Source: Dyadobacter endophyticus
Lineage (GTDB): Bacteria > Bacteroidota > Bacteroidia > Cytophagales > Spirosomataceae
Length of the DNA stretch: 64,000 bases
Direction of reading: 5' to 3'
Assembly: GCF_014641595.1 (NCBI RefSeq)
Contig: NZ_BMIA01000004.1
Location: 124,001 to 188,000, forward strand
Made by a program: the position numbers and the translations under genes. Below, one piece after another: positions 1 to 10,700 of this stretch. The notes below the pieces were generated by a model. That model ran no database searches. It had not been told where the DNA came from and saw only the letters and a list, made by a program, of their open reading frames with translations. Within the stretch, counting starts at the first letter, position 1; each line of letters starts with the position of its first letter.

Positions 1-2
1 GG

Positions 3-1526
3 GTTTTCCGCGAGGTACATTCACTGAATGCCACAGTGGTGACGACCTTGCAGCAGAGCCTGAAAGACAATTCGAGCGCGGGGCAAGTGCAATCCCTGCA
101 ACAATCGCTACCGAGCAGGAACACGGGTGTTTCAGGGCGTTTGTCCTATTCGTTCGATAACCGGTATTTTGCGGAATTCAACTTCGGTTATAACGGCTCG
201 GAGCGCTTTCACAGGAGCAAGCAGTTCGGCTTTTTCCCGACTATCGGCGGGGCCTGGGTGATATCGAACGAGGGTTTCTGGAAACCAATGGAACACTTCA
301 TCAACAAATTGAAAATACGCAGTTCTTACGGCCTAGTGGGTAACGATGCCATCGGAAGGCCCGATCAGCGTTTCTTTTTCCTTTCGGAGGTTGACCTGAA
401 CAATCAGAACAGGGGGGCGTCTTTCGGGTACAATTCAGGAATTACCCGTAATGGCGTGTCGATCAGCCGGTATGAAAACAAGGATATTACCTGGGAAACC
501 TCCCATCAGACCAACCTCGGATTGGAATTCTCCATTCTTCAGAAACTGAATGTCATTGCCGAGATCTACAAACAGCGGCGTTCCAATATCCTCATGGAAA
601 GGGCTTCGATCCCCAGCACAATGGGGCTATCGGTTATTCCGTCGGCGAATGTGGGAGAGGCGAAATCAAAAGGATTTGACCTTGCGGTGGATTTTAACCA
701 GAATTTCAAAAACGGGGCCTGGCTGGTAGCAAGGGGAAACCTGACAATGGCCCGGACAGTGTTCTCTATTTTTGAAGAGCCGGACTATAAAGACCGTTAT
801 CTGTCAAGGATAGGGCAATCGATCAATCAGCCCAGAGGATTGATTGCCGAGCGGCTCTTTATCGATGAAAACGATGTAAAGAACTCGCCCCGCCAGAACT
901 TCGGGGTGTATGGGGCCGGGGATATCAAATACCGGGATATTAACCGGGACGGGCAGATTACCAATGCGGATTTTGTGGCAATAGGCCACCCCGAAACACC
1001 TGAAATTACCTATGGGTTTGGCCTTTCGGCCGGGCGCGGACAATTTGATCTTTCGCTCTTTTTTCAAGGCCTGGGACGGGAATCGTTTTTTATCAATCCC
1101 GTCGCTTCCGCTCCCTTTATCAATTACAGCAGCGACAACAATGGAAACGCGCTTTTTCCGGCCAACCTCATCGGTGAAAATGCTTTGCTGAAAGCATTTG
1201 CGGACAGCCACTGGTCGGAAGAGAACCGTAACATTTATGCGATTTGGCCCAGAATGTCGACCGTAGAAAACCAAAACAATTCGCAGCGGAGCACCTGGTT
1301 CATGCGCGACGGGTCATTCATCCGCCTGAAAACGCTGGAAGCAGGATATACCGTCAAGGGGCGTTTTCTGGAAAAGCTGAAACTGACCAATTTTCGGGTC
1401 TATTTCAACGGGACGAATTTGCTGACATTCAGTAAGTTCAAGCTGTGGGATCCCGAAATGGGAGGAAATGGCTTGGGTTACCCGGTCCAGAAGGTTTTCA
1501 ATATCGGTTTGAATATGAATTTCTAA
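3..1526 (+). CDS. SusC-like TonB-dependent outer-membrane receptor, C-terminal part
   Basis: This frame is already open at base 3, so the gene begins before the window and only the last ~507 residues are seen. They are all beta-barrel: alternating aromatic strands, a typical SusC segment with FFPTIGGAWVIS near the left edge, and the usual C-terminal strands ending in NIGLNMNF with a terminal Phe. The family (SusC/RagA) forms the outer-membrane channel that imports oligosaccharides with energy from TonB, capped by a SusD lipoprotein. The SusD gene follows after 10 bases, so the two are certainly co-transcribed. The plug, carboxypeptidase-like and any STN domain lie outside the window, so I cannot say whether this receptor is of the FecR-signalling type. 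Family assignment is very secure; the substrate is unknown. Confidence 0.95.
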   Translation, partial: VFREVHSLNATVVTTLQQSLKDNSSAGQVQSLQQSLPSRNTGVSGRLSYSFDNRYFAEFNFGYNGSERFHRSKQFGFFPTIGGAWVISNEGFWKPMEHFINKLKIRSSYGLVGNDAIGRPDQRFFFLSEVDLNNQNRGASFGYNSGITRNGVSISRYENKDITWETSHQTNLGLEFSILQKLNVIAEIYKQRRSNILMERASIPSTMGLSVIPSANVGEAKSKGFDLAVDFNQNFKNGAWLVARGNLTMARTVFSIFEEPDYKDRYLSRIGQSINQPRGLIAERLFIDENDVKNSPRQNFGVYGAGDIKYRDINRDGQITNADFVAIGHPETPEITYGFGLSAGRGQFDLSLFFQGLGRESFFINPVASAPFINYSSDNNGNALFPANLIGENALLKAFADSHWSEENRNIYAIWPRMSTVENQNNSQRSTWFMRDGSFIRLKTLEAGYTVKGRFLEKLKLTNFRVYFNGTNLLTFSKFKLWDPEMGGNGLGYPVQKVFNIGLNMNF

Positions 1527-1536
1527 GCAACCTACT

Positions 1537-3453
1537 ATGAAATTACTGTACAACAGTCTTTGCCTTGCCGCCTTGCTCGTGCTGACCACCGCGGGCTGCC
1601 GGAAATACCTCGATATTGTCCCGGATAACGTCGCGACGATCGATAATGCATTCAAAATGCGTGCGGATGCGGAAAAGTACCTCTACACCTGCTATAATAA
1701 TCTTCCGCAATTCGGTAACGAAGGGGCCGATCCCGGTTTTATGACGGGCGACGAATTTGCGACCGTGTACCCGGTGCTGGGGAATATCAATGGTAACCTT
1801 TACCGGATTGCAAGAGGTGAGCAGAACATCGTTTCACCTATTGCCAACTATTGGGACAGCAAATATTTCCAGGCGCTACGCGAATGCAATATATTTCTGG
1901 AAAACGTCGACAAAGTCCGCGACCTCACCGATTTTGAGAAGAAACGATGGGTGGCAGAAGTGAAATTCCTGAAAGCCTATTACCATTATTACCTGGTACG
2001 GATGTACGGCCCGATCCCGATCATCAAAAAGAATCTTCCTATTTCGGCGTCGGTGGAGGAGGTGAAGGTAAAGCGGCAGCATGTCGATTCGGTTTTCAAC
2101 TACACCGTGAGCCTGATCGACGAAGCCGCAGTGGATCTTCCGGTAATTTTACCCAATGAGTTTTCGGAACTCGGCCGGATTACCAAGCCTATTGCGCTGG
2201 CTATCAAGGCAGAGATACTCACCACGGCCGCCAGCCCGCTTTACAATGGTAACCAGAATTATGCCAATTTCAGGAACAAGGATAATGAGCCGCTGTTCAG
2301 CAACACCGCCAGCCCCGAAAAATGGCAGCGGGCCGCACAAGCCTGCCGCGAGGCGATCACCGCCTGCGAGGCAAATGGTAACAGGCTTTACGAATTTGTT
2401 CCCCGTTCGGTAACCACCAAGGTTTCGGATTCTACCCAACGGTTGATGTCGATCCGAGCGGCCGTCACCGACAAGTGGAACGTCGAGCTCATATGGGGTG
2501 CTTCCAATTCAACGGGTGGTGGCAGCCGGGGCTTTCAGTCGTTGTCACAAGCCCGGCTGAGCCCGTTTACCGGCACTATTCCCAATGAAAACATCGGTTC
2601 CATGCTCGCGCCCCCGCTCCATATCGCCGAAATGTTTTACAGCAACAACGGAGTGCCGATAGAGGAGGACAAGAGCTACAAATATGGTACCCGTTTCACC
2701 GCATTGCGAAAGGCATTGAAAAGCGAACGCTATTACATCCGGGAGGGCTATACTACGGTACAGCTCAACTTCGATCGGGAGCCCCGTTTCTACGCTGATC
2801 TCGGTTTTGACGGGGGAATCTGGTTCGGGCAGGGGAAAAACGACGACGACAATACCTGGGTGCTGGAAGGAAAACTCGGCCAAACCGGTGGCAGGCAGGG
2901 GGCTTCCCTGTATTCGGTGACAGGCTACTGGCCCAAAAAACTGGCCAATTATAACAACACGATTAATGACCCGGCACAGCAATACAACGTGGAGGGCTAC
3001 CCCTTCCCGATTATGCGCCTTGCAGACCTGTACCTGCTATATGCCGAAGCATTGAACGAATCGCAGGGACCATCCGCCGAAGTATATGGCTGGATAGACA
3101 AGGTCCGGGCCCGGGCCGGATTGAAAGGGGTAGTGGAGTCGTGGACGAAATTCTCTAACAAATCCTCGAAATTCAGTAGTAAGGAAGGCTTGCGCGAAAT
3201 TATCCAGCGGGAGCGGCTGATCGAGCTGGTTTTCGAAGGGAAAAGGTTCTGGGACCTGCGCAGATGGAAAGTAGCGGAAAATTACCTGCAAAGGTCCGTG
3301 AATGGCTGGGATATCGCCCAACGCGAGGCGGTTAACTATTACCGGGTCAAGCCGATTTATACGAGTAGTTTCAGCCTCAAAGACTATTTCTGGCCTATTT
3401 CAGAAAACTCACTGATTGTCAACCCGAACCTTGTTCAAAACCCTGGCTGGTAA
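1537..3453 (+). CDS. SusD/RagB-family glycan-binding lipoprotein
   Basis: The 638-residue product starts with a lipoprotein signal peptide whose lipobox is TAGC (Cys about residue 21). SusD landmarks follow: an N-terminal helical segment with REC (ALRECNIFLENVDKV), the VAEVKFLKAYYHYYLVRMYG helix, a loop-rich middle, and C-terminal RLADLYLLYAEALNE and RERLIELVFEGKRFWDLRRWK, ending in NPGW. These match the SusD-like N- and C-terminal domains. Such proteins sit on the cell surface and close over the SusC barrel to deliver glycan. It is long for the family (usually 500-600 residues), with the extra length in the middle (about residues 270-430). It lies 10 bases after SusC and 12 bases before the next lipoprotein gene. 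Ligand unknown. Confidence 0.95.
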   Translation: MKLLYNSLCLAALLVLTTAGCRKYLDIVPDNVATIDNAFKMRADAEKYLYTCYNNLPQFGNEGADPGFMTGDEFATVYPVLGNINGNLYRIARGEQNIVSPIANYWDSKYFQALRECNIFLENVDKVRDLTDFEKKRWVAEVKFLKAYYHYYLVRMYGPIPIIKKNLPISASVEEVKVKRQHVDSVFNYTVSLIDEAAVDLPVILPNEFSELGRITKPIALAIKAEILTTAASPLYNGNQNYANFRNKDNEPLFSNTASPEKWQRAAQACREAITACEANGNRLYEFVPRSVTTKVSDSTQRLMSIRAAVTDKWNVELIWGASNSTGGGSRGFQSLSQARLSPFTGTIPNENIGSMLAPPLHIAEMFYSNNGVPIEEDKSYKYGTRFTALRKALKSERYYIREGYTTVQLNFDREPRFYADLGFDGGIWFGQGKNDDDNTWVLEGKLGQTGGRQGASLYSVTGYWPKKLANYNNTINDPAQQYNVEGYPFPIMRLADLYLLYAEALNESQGPSAEVYGWIDKVRARAGLKGVVESWTKFSNKSSKFSSKEGLREIIQRERLIELVFEGKRFWDLRRWKVAENYLQRSVNGWDIAQREAVNYYRVKPIYTSSFSLKDYFWPISENSLIVNPNLVQNPGW

Positions 3454-3465
3454 ACACCGCGCTCT

Positions 3466-4656
3466 ATGAAAAAGATATCGATATTAGTTTCAATCGTGTG
3501 GGTGCTCGCATTGCTATGCTCCTGTGCGGACACCGATGACATCCGTAAACCCCTGGGTGCAGATGCTGTGAAGCCCGGCGTGGTGACGAATACCTCGGTC
3601 GTCAACTTCGCCGGCGGGGCTACCATCACCTATTCGCTGCCGAAAGATGAAGACCTGCAATATGTAGTGGCCGAATATGCGATCAATAAAAGCACCGGTG
3701 TAGTGAGTGAGGCGAAGGCATCGCATTACACCAACAAAGTGACGGTAGAAGGGTTTTCCGCTGGCGGTGATTACGAGGTAACCTTGTATTCCGTCGATAA
3801 AAGCGACAATAAATCGGAGCCCGTCACGGTGAAAATCGCCCCGGAGGCCCCGCCCGTCCAAACTGTATTCAACTCCCTGCAACTGGGTGTAGACTTCGGC
3901 GGGGTGAATGTTGCTTTTAGTAATGCTTCCGAGGCCAAGCTGGCGATCGTGGTGATTACAGCAGATAATAATGGCGATTATGTTCCGGTGGAAACCCTGT
4001 ACACGCAAATGAAAGGCGGCTCCTTTGCTGCCCGGGGATTTGATACTCTCAGCAGGAAGTTCGGGGTGTATGTGCGCGACCGCTGGAACAATTACTCCGA
4101 TACGGTTTTCAAGGAGGTGAAACCATTCTTTGAAAAGAAACTGGATAAAACCCGCTTCCGGGAATATGTGCTGCCAACCGACGAAGAGAGCGGTTACGGG
4201 TGGCAGATACCCTATCTGTGGGATGAGAAGATGACGGAACCTGGCTTCCACACCATCCCGCTTTCGGACCGCGACATGCCGATCCATTTCACATTCGACC
4301 TCGGGACGGCGGCCAAGCTGAGCCGGTTCCGGTTGTGGCAACGGCAGGGCGACTGGTTTTATAAACACGGTAACCCCCGAAAATGGACGATGTGGGGCAG
4401 TGAAAAAGCACCCAACCCAGACGGAAGTTTCAATGGCTGGACTAAGCTCATGGATTGTGAGTCGATCAAGCCGTCGGGGAGCCCTTACGGCGTGAATACC
4501 GGTGACGATATTGCTTATATGTCGGCCGGGGAAGAGTTTGTGTTCCCGCTTTCGGCACCCAAAGTGCGCTATATCCGGATGCAGATCCACCAGAACTGGT
4601 CCGATACCAAGTTTGTCCATTTTACCGAACTCACCTTCTGGGGAGATACCAAATAA
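3466..4656 (+). CDS. Surface lipoprotein, DUF4959/DUF5126/DUF5000-like
   Basis: The product has 396 residues with a lipoprotein signal (LLCSC) followed by acidic residues (ADTDD), a pattern that sends lipoproteins to the cell surface in Bacteroidota. The body fits the three-part arrangement I know from PUL lipoproteins: an N-terminal Fn3-like DUF4959 (about 25-125), a second beta domain like DUF5126 (about 125-235) and a C-terminal discoidin-like DUF5000 (about 240-395) with FRLWQRQGDWFYKHGNPRKW and a closing FTELTFWGD. The last is a galactose-binding-like fold, so the protein probably binds glycan beside SusC/SusD. It is the third gene of the operon and is followed 14 bases later by another surface lipoprotein. 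The domain names come from recalled architecture and would need a profile search. Confidence 0.85.
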   Translation: MKKISILVSIVWVLALLCSCADTDDIRKPLGADAVKPGVVTNTSVVNFAGGATITYSLPKDEDLQYVVAEYAINKSTGVVSEAKASHYTNKVTVEGFSAGGDYEVTLYSVDKSDNKSEPVTVKIAPEAPPVQTVFNSLQLGVDFGGVNVAFSNASEAKLAIVVITADNNGDYVPVETLYTQMKGGSFAARGFDTLSRKFGVYVRDRWNNYSDTVFKEVKPFFEKKLDKTRFREYVLPTDEESGYGWQIPYLWDEKMTEPGFHTIPLSDRDMPIHFTFDLGTAAKLSRFRLWQRQGDWFYKHGNPRKWTMWGSEKAPNPDGSFNGWTKLMDCESIKPSGSPYGVNTGDDIAYMSAGEEFVFPLSAPKVRYIRMQIHQNWSDTKFVHFTELTFWGDTK

Positions 4657-4670
4657 TTTAAAACTGAGCT

Positions 4671-5369
4671 ATGATGGCTATCAAACATAAAATTACAGGA
4701 TTGCTGGTGCTTCTTTTCGCGTCGGTATCCTGTACGGATTGGGACGATTTCAAAAAATACCAGGCAGGCGGGGAGATTGTTTACCCCGGGCGTGGCGATA
4801 CTGTGCTGGTGGCATCGGGTAGAAACAGAACGGAGCTACTGTGGGTCCTCAGCGCCGATCCGCGCGTGACCGGTTATAAGCTTTACTGGAACAATAGGGC
4901 CGATTCCCTGGAAGCCGCCGTTCCCTCGGACCTTATCGGCGATACGGTCAGGATCATGATCAATCCGTTGCAGGAAGGATCGTACAATTTTGAAATGTAT
5001 TCACTGGATGCCAAGGGTAACCGGTCGGTGCCGCTGCGGTTCAATGGCAGGACATTCGGAGCAAATTATGAAAACGGCCTGCTCAACCGTACCATTAGTA
5101 ACGCCTCCTACGATTCGACCCGGAAGGTATTGCAGGTGAGCTGGAATACGCCCGACACCGTGAACATCCATACCGAGCTGAAATACATAGCAACCGATTC
5201 GAAATCCAAATCGGTACTCGTGGGTCCCGACGTCCAGGAAAGTAAAATAACCGATTGGAAACCCGGTACTATCCTGAACTATCGGTCTTCTTTCAAACCG
5301 GACCGCAAAGCCATCGATGTCTTTACGGTCACGCGCTACGACACCATGTCGGTGCGGAAGCCGGAATAA
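4671..5369 (+). CDS. DUF4998-like surface lipoprotein
   Basis: The product has 232 residues with a lipobox ending SVSC and then TDWDDF, again an acidic surface-export context. The rest is beta-rich. Residues about 30-125 look like an Fn3-type domain (YKLYWNN, followed by SYNFEMYSLDAKGNRS), the hallmark I associate with DUF4998; the second half is a further beta domain. DUF4998 proteins are usually the last gene of such PULs and are thought to bind carbohydrate, though no direct role is proven. Two ATG codons lie in tandem (4671 and 4674) and either could be used. The gene closes the operon: the next gene is convergent and a hairpin stands between them. Confidence 0.8.
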   Translation: MMAIKHKITGLLVLLFASVSCTDWDDFKKYQAGGEIVYPGRGDTVLVASGRNRTELLWVLSADPRVTGYKLYWNNRADSLEAAVPSDLIGDTVRIMINPLQEGSYNFEMYSLDAKGNRSVPLRFNGRTFGANYENGLLNRTISNASYDSTRKVLQVSWNTPDTVNIHTELKYIATDSKSKSVLVGPDVQESKITDWKPGTILNYRSSFKPDRKAIDVFTVTRYDTMSVRKPE

Positions 5370-5403
5370 TAGGGAACAAGCAACGGATGATCGGGTAGTA
5401 ACG

Positions 5404-5433
5404 AAAAAGGGGGACGCTGATACGCATCCCCCT
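5404..5433 (-). terminator. Rho-independent terminator of the pentapeptide-repeat gene
   Basis: A perfect 7-base-pair stem, AGGGGGA (5408-5414) and TCCCCCT (5427-5433), has a 12-base loop. Read on the minus strand, the stem is followed at once by a run of T (bases 5408-5404). It lies 22 bases past the stop of the minus-strand gene ending at 5456, so it fits as that operon's terminator. It may also slow plus-strand transcripts from the DUF4998 gene, but there is no T run in that direction. Confidence 0.7.
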
Positions 5434-5455
5434 CATTGGCTATCCCTCCAAAAAA

Positions 5456-7723
5456 CTACTCTTCGATTTTTTTCTGAAATCCCTTGTAACTCCAGGAATT
5501 TGGCCTTGGGCTTGGACTTTTGGGCGTCCATTTTTGTGCATTGCAGGGGCCGCTTTCCCCGCTCGGGCAAACTGTCCTTGGGGAGGTGGTAGCACTAGGA
5601 ATGCCAGTCGGATCAAAAGTTAGGCGCTGGACGCTGGTCTTGCTCTTGATGGTAGCCTCGAAAGTGCCTTCCGCCGTGGCAATGGCTGCGTTGGTGAGGT
5701 TTACTTCCGTCAGGTTAGCGCCTTCGAACTGGGCACCTTGCAGGCACGTATTGGCCAGGGAGGTCTGTTTACCATTAAAAGTACCCAGTACCGTATTCAT
5801 AAACTTGGCGTTGACCAGGCAGGCATCCGCAAAATTGCAACCCTGGAACGCCTTATCCTTGATATTGGAAAAATCCATATTGGCCAGATAGGCGTGATTA
5901 AAGGATACATTTACCGCCGTAGCGCCCGTCAGGTTTGCCTTCGACCCCCAAAGTTCGGCGCCCGAAAATTCGGCATTGGTAATATCGGCATTCTGCATTT
6001 CGGCCTGCCACATGTAGGAATTGGTAAAGATCGTTCCGATCAATATGCCGTTATTCATTTTGGCCCCGGTCAGGATACTGTTGGGCAATTGCGTCCCTTT
6101 CAGCTGTGCGTGATCCAGATTGGCGCCGGTCAAATCGGCCCCGTTCAGGTTCACTTCGTCCAGGATCACATAAGCTGCATTCAAATCTTTCGGAAGCTGT
6201 TCTTTGTTGAGCAAATTAGCCTTTGTAAGGTCAAGAAAGCTCCAATTTGCGCCCAGAAACGATAGGGGGACAGTAGCCCGCTGTAAACGCGTACGGTTAT
6301 CTACCGTGCGGCCAAACAAGGGTGGTTCGGTAAACCTGGCACCTGTCAAATCAGCATTGTTCAACACCGTCGAGGCCAGCGTCGTTCTTGTAAAAATGGC
6401 ATTATTGAGCTTGGCATCGGTTAGGATCGTACCTGTGAGATTGGCTCCTGTAAAATCGGCCCCTGTCAGATCGGCCCCTGTCAGATTTGCCCCGGAAAGA
6501 TCGGCATTAATAAAAACAGCCTCTGCGAAGTTAACCCCGGGTAGTTGCGTGCCCACCAGTTTTACGCCGGTGGCCTGAAGTTTTGCGGCGCCTATCGTTC
6601 CGGTGAACCGGGTTTCGCTTAAATCCAGGTACTGCCAGTCTTTTCCAATCATAGAATAGGGTATGGTCGCTTTTCGGAAGATCGTCCCAGTGGCGGCGGT
6701 GCGGCCCAGTTTCTCGGTCCCATCCATGACAATGCCATTAAAATCTACCTCCGAAAAATCGGTTTTGGCCAAATCTGCGCCTTTAATGCTGACGTTTCTA
6801 AAATAGGTCCTTTTAAAACTCGTATTGACCAGAATAGCTTTGTCGAAGTTACAATCCTCCAATGGGCGCTTGTCAAACCGTGCATCGGTTAAATCGGCCC
6901 TCGTAAATGAAACCTTCTTCATGAGGGCCTCCATTGGGTACGAATCATGTTCCCAGGAAAAATTACAACCCGTTAGCACGCCCAGGTCGAATTTGGTATT
7001 TACCAGCGAAGCTTTTGAAAAATTGGCCCGTGGCAGGTTACTGCCCCTCAGGTTCATGTCGTAGAACTTGATATTCAAAAAATCCGCGTCGGCATGCTCG
7101 TCACCGGAAAGGATTTCTTCTTTGTTGGGGATGTTCAGGGTATAATCGAATGGACCGAGTTTGGTCATCGTGATATCCAGCTTACGTTCATCGCCGTTGA
7201 ATTTCCACAAAGCGGACTGGTGCTCTCCCGGCCCGTTTGAGCTGGCTACCGCGCGTTCGCCGTTGCGGCCCCGTAACCCAATATCGACCCTGTTGCCATT
7301 CATATCGACATTAAAAGACAGCCCTGACCTGCTGCGGCCGGGAAACATGCCCCACAAATGCCGGGTGGTTTTTCTGCGCATACCGTCCACCTCTTCCCAG
7401 ATTTGCTCTGCCAATGCGCCGGTATAGTCATGGTATCCCGACATGGGCATGGCCATTAGCTGAACATTAAAATCGCTCGATCCCGGACTCTGGTAAAGTA
7501 CGGTAATGAACGAGGGAACATCAGGGCCAAGGTATTGCCAGTTGATGAATCCAAGATGCCTGCCTGCCGGAGACATGCGTGTTTCCCTTATGTACTTATC
7601 GTCGCGGTGCCGGCTCGACGGGTCTCCGGCCTTCACACACATGAAAAATGCCGCCACGAACTGGCCGGGATTCTCCATGTCATTTGATTCACTGCTTTCG
7701 TTGGGTTCGTTCAGATTGTTCAT
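5456..7723 (-). CDS. Long pentapeptide-repeat protein
   Basis: Starting at the ATG at 7723 the product has 755 residues and no signal peptide or membrane segment. An upstream in-frame ATG (7837) would overlap the preceding gene by 79 bases, so I prefer 7723. Residues 1-205 form a non-repeat domain of unknown type. About 210-685 consists of pentapeptide repeats of the A(D/N)LxG kind, clearest at 407-432, which should fold as a right-handed four-sided beta helix. A 19-residue element around PYSMIGKDWQYLDL (355) recurs at about 486 (PLSFLGANWSFLDL), so a block of ~131 residues has been duplicated. The tail (700-755) is Pro/Ser-rich with two Cys. Known pentapeptide proteins include DNA-mimics (Qnr, MfpA) and effector scaffolds; none is this long with this N-domain. 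It is the last gene of a three-gene block. Function unknown. Confidence 0.85.
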   Translation of the reverse strand: MNNLNEPNESSESNDMENPGQFVAAFFMCVKAGDPSSRHRDDKYIRETRMSPAGRHLGFINWQYLGPDVPSFITVLYQSPGSSDFNVQLMAMPMSGYHDYTGALAEQIWEEVDGMRRKTTRHLWGMFPGRSRSGLSFNVDMNGNRVDIGLRGRNGERAVASSNGPGEHQSALWKFNGDERKLDITMTKLGPFDYTLNIPNKEEILSGDEHADADFLNIKFYDMNLRGSNLPRANFSKASLVNTKFDLGVLTGCNFSWEHDSYPMEALMKKVSFTRADLTDARFDKRPLEDCNFDKAILVNTSFKRTYFRNVSIKGADLAKTDFSEVDFNGIVMDGTEKLGRTAATGTIFRKATIPYSMIGKDWQYLDLSETRFTGTIGAAKLQATGVKLVGTQLPGVNFAEAVFINADLSGANLTGADLTGADFTGANLTGTILTDAKLNNAIFTRTTLASTVLNNADLTGARFTEPPLFGRTVDNRTRLQRATVPLSFLGANWSFLDLTKANLLNKEQLPKDLNAAYVILDEVNLNGADLTGANLDHAQLKGTQLPNSILTGAKMNNGILIGTIFTNSYMWQAEMQNADITNAEFSGAELWGSKANLTGATAVNVSFNHAYLANMDFSNIKDKAFQGCNFADACLVNAKFMNTVLGTFNGKQTSLANTCLQGAQFEGANLTEVNLTNAAIATAEGTFEATIKSKTSVQRLTFDPTGIPSATTSPRTVCPSGESGPCNAQKWTPKSPSPRPNSWSYKGFQKKIEE
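6432..6491 (-). repeat. Four tandem 15-base units inside the pentapeptide gene
   Basis: Four consecutive 15-base units begin at 6432, 6447, 6462 and 6477, each starting with CCTGT on the plus strand and differing by only 1-5 bases. They encode the most regular part of the pentapeptide coil (GANLTG-ADLTG-ADFTG). The DNA similarity is higher than protein constraint alone needs and suggests recent unit duplication, with possible length variation between strains. Confidence 0.75.
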
Positions 7724-7758
7724 CTTGAATGGTTGGTTTTTGTGAGGGAATACTGGTG

Positions 7759-10700
7759 TTAAAACTGGGCTTCCGGTGCCGGCGGGACCCAAAGACTTAT
7801 GGATGGTTCGGTGCGTCGGCCTTTGCCGAAAATCCATTCATAATTGAGCGTATACAGGCTACGGTCGAGGCCCAGTGCCAGTTTTGCTGCGGCTACGCCA
7901 CTTGTGGTAACCAGTTGCTGGCCATCGGGGGTATAAATGGTTAAAACATAGTCATTCGGATCTCGCCCGCCGTTTTCCTCCGTAAGCACATACAAATAGC
8001 CCTTGCCCTCGACCGACAGATCGAGGTATTCCACGCCGGGTTTGGCGGGAAGATTAAGGAAACATGATTTGGTCCCGTTGTTGGTGAAATAGGTTGCCAC
8101 GGGGTTGCAGTTGATGTCGAATGCCTGGATGCGGTTATTGTTCTTTTCCAATACCAGCAGCACTCCGTCTATTCCGACGGCAATAGCCACGGGCCCGTCG
8201 ATCAATCCGTCGCGTTTACCTAATCCGGAAGCCATACTCGCGAAAATAGCCTGATCATCGGTCGTAGATTTGGCCGGGAGTTTTAGTTTGTAGATCTTCG
8301 AATTGTTCGCACTGATTCCAAATACATAGCCTTGTGGGTGAACGACATAGCGAAGCAATGTGGCGGAGAACCTGCCCCAGCTTTCTTTATCCCGGGGATT
8401 GAATTCAGGAGGGATAGGCTGGCGCTTCCCGGTATCGAAGGCCAGTTTCACCTTTCGCAAATGGTAATTGTCATCCGTACCACGGGTGATGATAAAATTA
8501 TGTCCCGTACCATCGTCTTTGGTGGCAATATCGTAGGCAACGCCCGGGTCATAGTCAAACCCCACCCTGGTAGCCGCATACCCGGCCTCGGGATGTTGAA
8601 GGATCGAGATATTCTGGGTAATGTACAGCGAATCGTTAACCGGCGGCCCGTCGGGGTTGGTGTCACGGGCGATATTCAGCCCGGTTGCCTGCCAGCTGTA
8701 ACCTAATGAGGTCGGGCGCTGGGCCAGGGAAATGCTGCTTAAACTACGCAGTTCGTGATTCAGGTCCGGCGCTGCCGTTTTTCTGGTGGTAGTTGGAGCA
8801 GGACTTTCCTTCCAGACGTGTACATCATTTTCAATGGCAATTTTTACCTTATGGCTGTAAATGGATTTTTTAGTTAATGGCACGATATTGTTCACTACTT
8901 CGACGTTCCGGATGCGAAGTGTGGTGCCATCATTTCCCTCGGCGGCATACCAGGCCGATTCTCCCTGTCCTGCCTGCCATCCGTTCCGGGCGTAGAAGAA
9001 TACATATACCTTCACATTCCCCCCTGATGGCGCGTCGTTGAAGCGTACATTGATTGGATCGCTCAATACAGTGCCGCTGAGGGCGCCATTATAAACCAAT
9101 GTCGTCGCGCTCTTATCGTACACGAGTTGTACTTTATAGCTTACGGCCAGGTGCGGGAAGTATTTAAAAGTAGTGTCGGGAACGAGTGTTACCTCCACGT
9201 CCATGGAAGCCACAATATCGCATTGATATACAAAAGGGGCCTGCGTGACAGCCGCGATGGTCTGGCCCAGCTGGGCAAGCGACACACATGCGCTCATTAC
9301 CTGAAATGCAGTACCCACGATAGGGAGCATTTTAGTTGCGGTGGCCGAAGCGACAACCGAAGTGATGACTGTTTTGAGGCCCGTTTTCAGCAGCAGCGGG
9401 CCGGCCGCATTAGCCAATCGGAGCAGCGGTTTGCTCGAATCGCCCGTGCGGAGGGTATCCAGGCCGGTGAGCGTGAGGCCTAATGCGATTACACCAAAAA
9501 GTACTCGTTTGTCTTTCATCAAATCGGTTACCCATTTGGAATTGGTGATGGCCGCGCCGGCGGTAAGCATAAAAACGGGCAGGGCCAATTCAAGCGCCAC
9601 GGTCATGGTCAGCCCCGGCATACAAACACCCGAGTCGAATTCGCCGGTCCCGAGGCCTCCTAAAAGCAACCTCACCGTATGGGCATCTTTGTGAACGGGA
9701 AAACGCATCGTAGCGGATTCGTCGGATACGGGAATGCCAAATGCCGTGCTGATCGGTCCGAGCATCTCGAGGTATTTCTTGGTCGAATCCTTTTGAAAAC
9801 CCGGGCGTAAAAATCCGGGAAGCTGCTCGGGCCACGACGAATCTACCGCGATCGGATTTCCGGCCATGTCGATAAACTGTACATAGGCGCCCAAATGCCG
9901 GAGCCAGTGGTTGGTACAATCTACCGTAATGTAATTTCGCCAGGACGACCCCTCGGTATTGACCCATTCGAGTTGCTTCACTACCCTTTTCGTGTCTCCG
10001 TCCAGCACAGCGAATTCGGCGCTGGCATTCGGGTCGAGTTTGGTGCACTTTAAGGTATAATCTAATCCCGATTTGGAAGAGTTGAGCGTAAAATTTGCCT
10101 TGACGTTCCCCGTCCCCAAACCCTGGTCTATCGAGCCGATATAGGGACCACCGTTACCCATCTGGTTGAGCTTGATGGGGACAAATGCCAGTGCCGGTAT
10201 ATCGGGTGTATTGATTTTAAGATAAACCTTTTCGGCGAGCAACAGTGCCACCATTTCTGTATTGAGCGGGTCCCTTTTTTCATGTTTCGGATCGTCGGAC
10301 CACAAACCCATGCCCTCATAACTTCCTTTTTCCGGGTTGCTGGGTTCAATCCGCACATTAGGAGAAACGGTAAGCCCGTTGCCCGGCGTTTTGTTCGAAA
10401 GTATCCATTTGCTCAGGTTGGCCTTCAATTGCTGGCCGGGTGCGACAGCCAGCGCGGATTTGGCATCGGCGCCAATCCCGTATTGGACATTCCATTGCTG
10501 GCCCCGGAGTTCGTTATCCTGCTGTACGCGTGTTAAAGCATACTTCAATGCACCTTCAATCTCCGCTATCACCCGTGGGTGCATTTGCGGGGTATAGAGG
10601 AAAGTGCCCGGGCTGTCGGGGTCCTGCATGTGCGTTTTGGAGCCGTCGGCATTTTCTTCGTAAACGGGTACTTCCGTCGACCAGTTTGTGCCCAGTTCTT

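Noticed and set aside
3514..4620. Open frame of ~368 codons on the minus strand opposite the DUF5000-like lipoprotein gene
   Set aside because: It lies wholly within a supported gene in the opposite direction and shows no domain.
7724..7837. 38-codon N-terminal extension of the pentapeptide gene
   Set aside because: It would overlap the upstream gene by 79 bases and adds a Pro/His-rich segment with no support.
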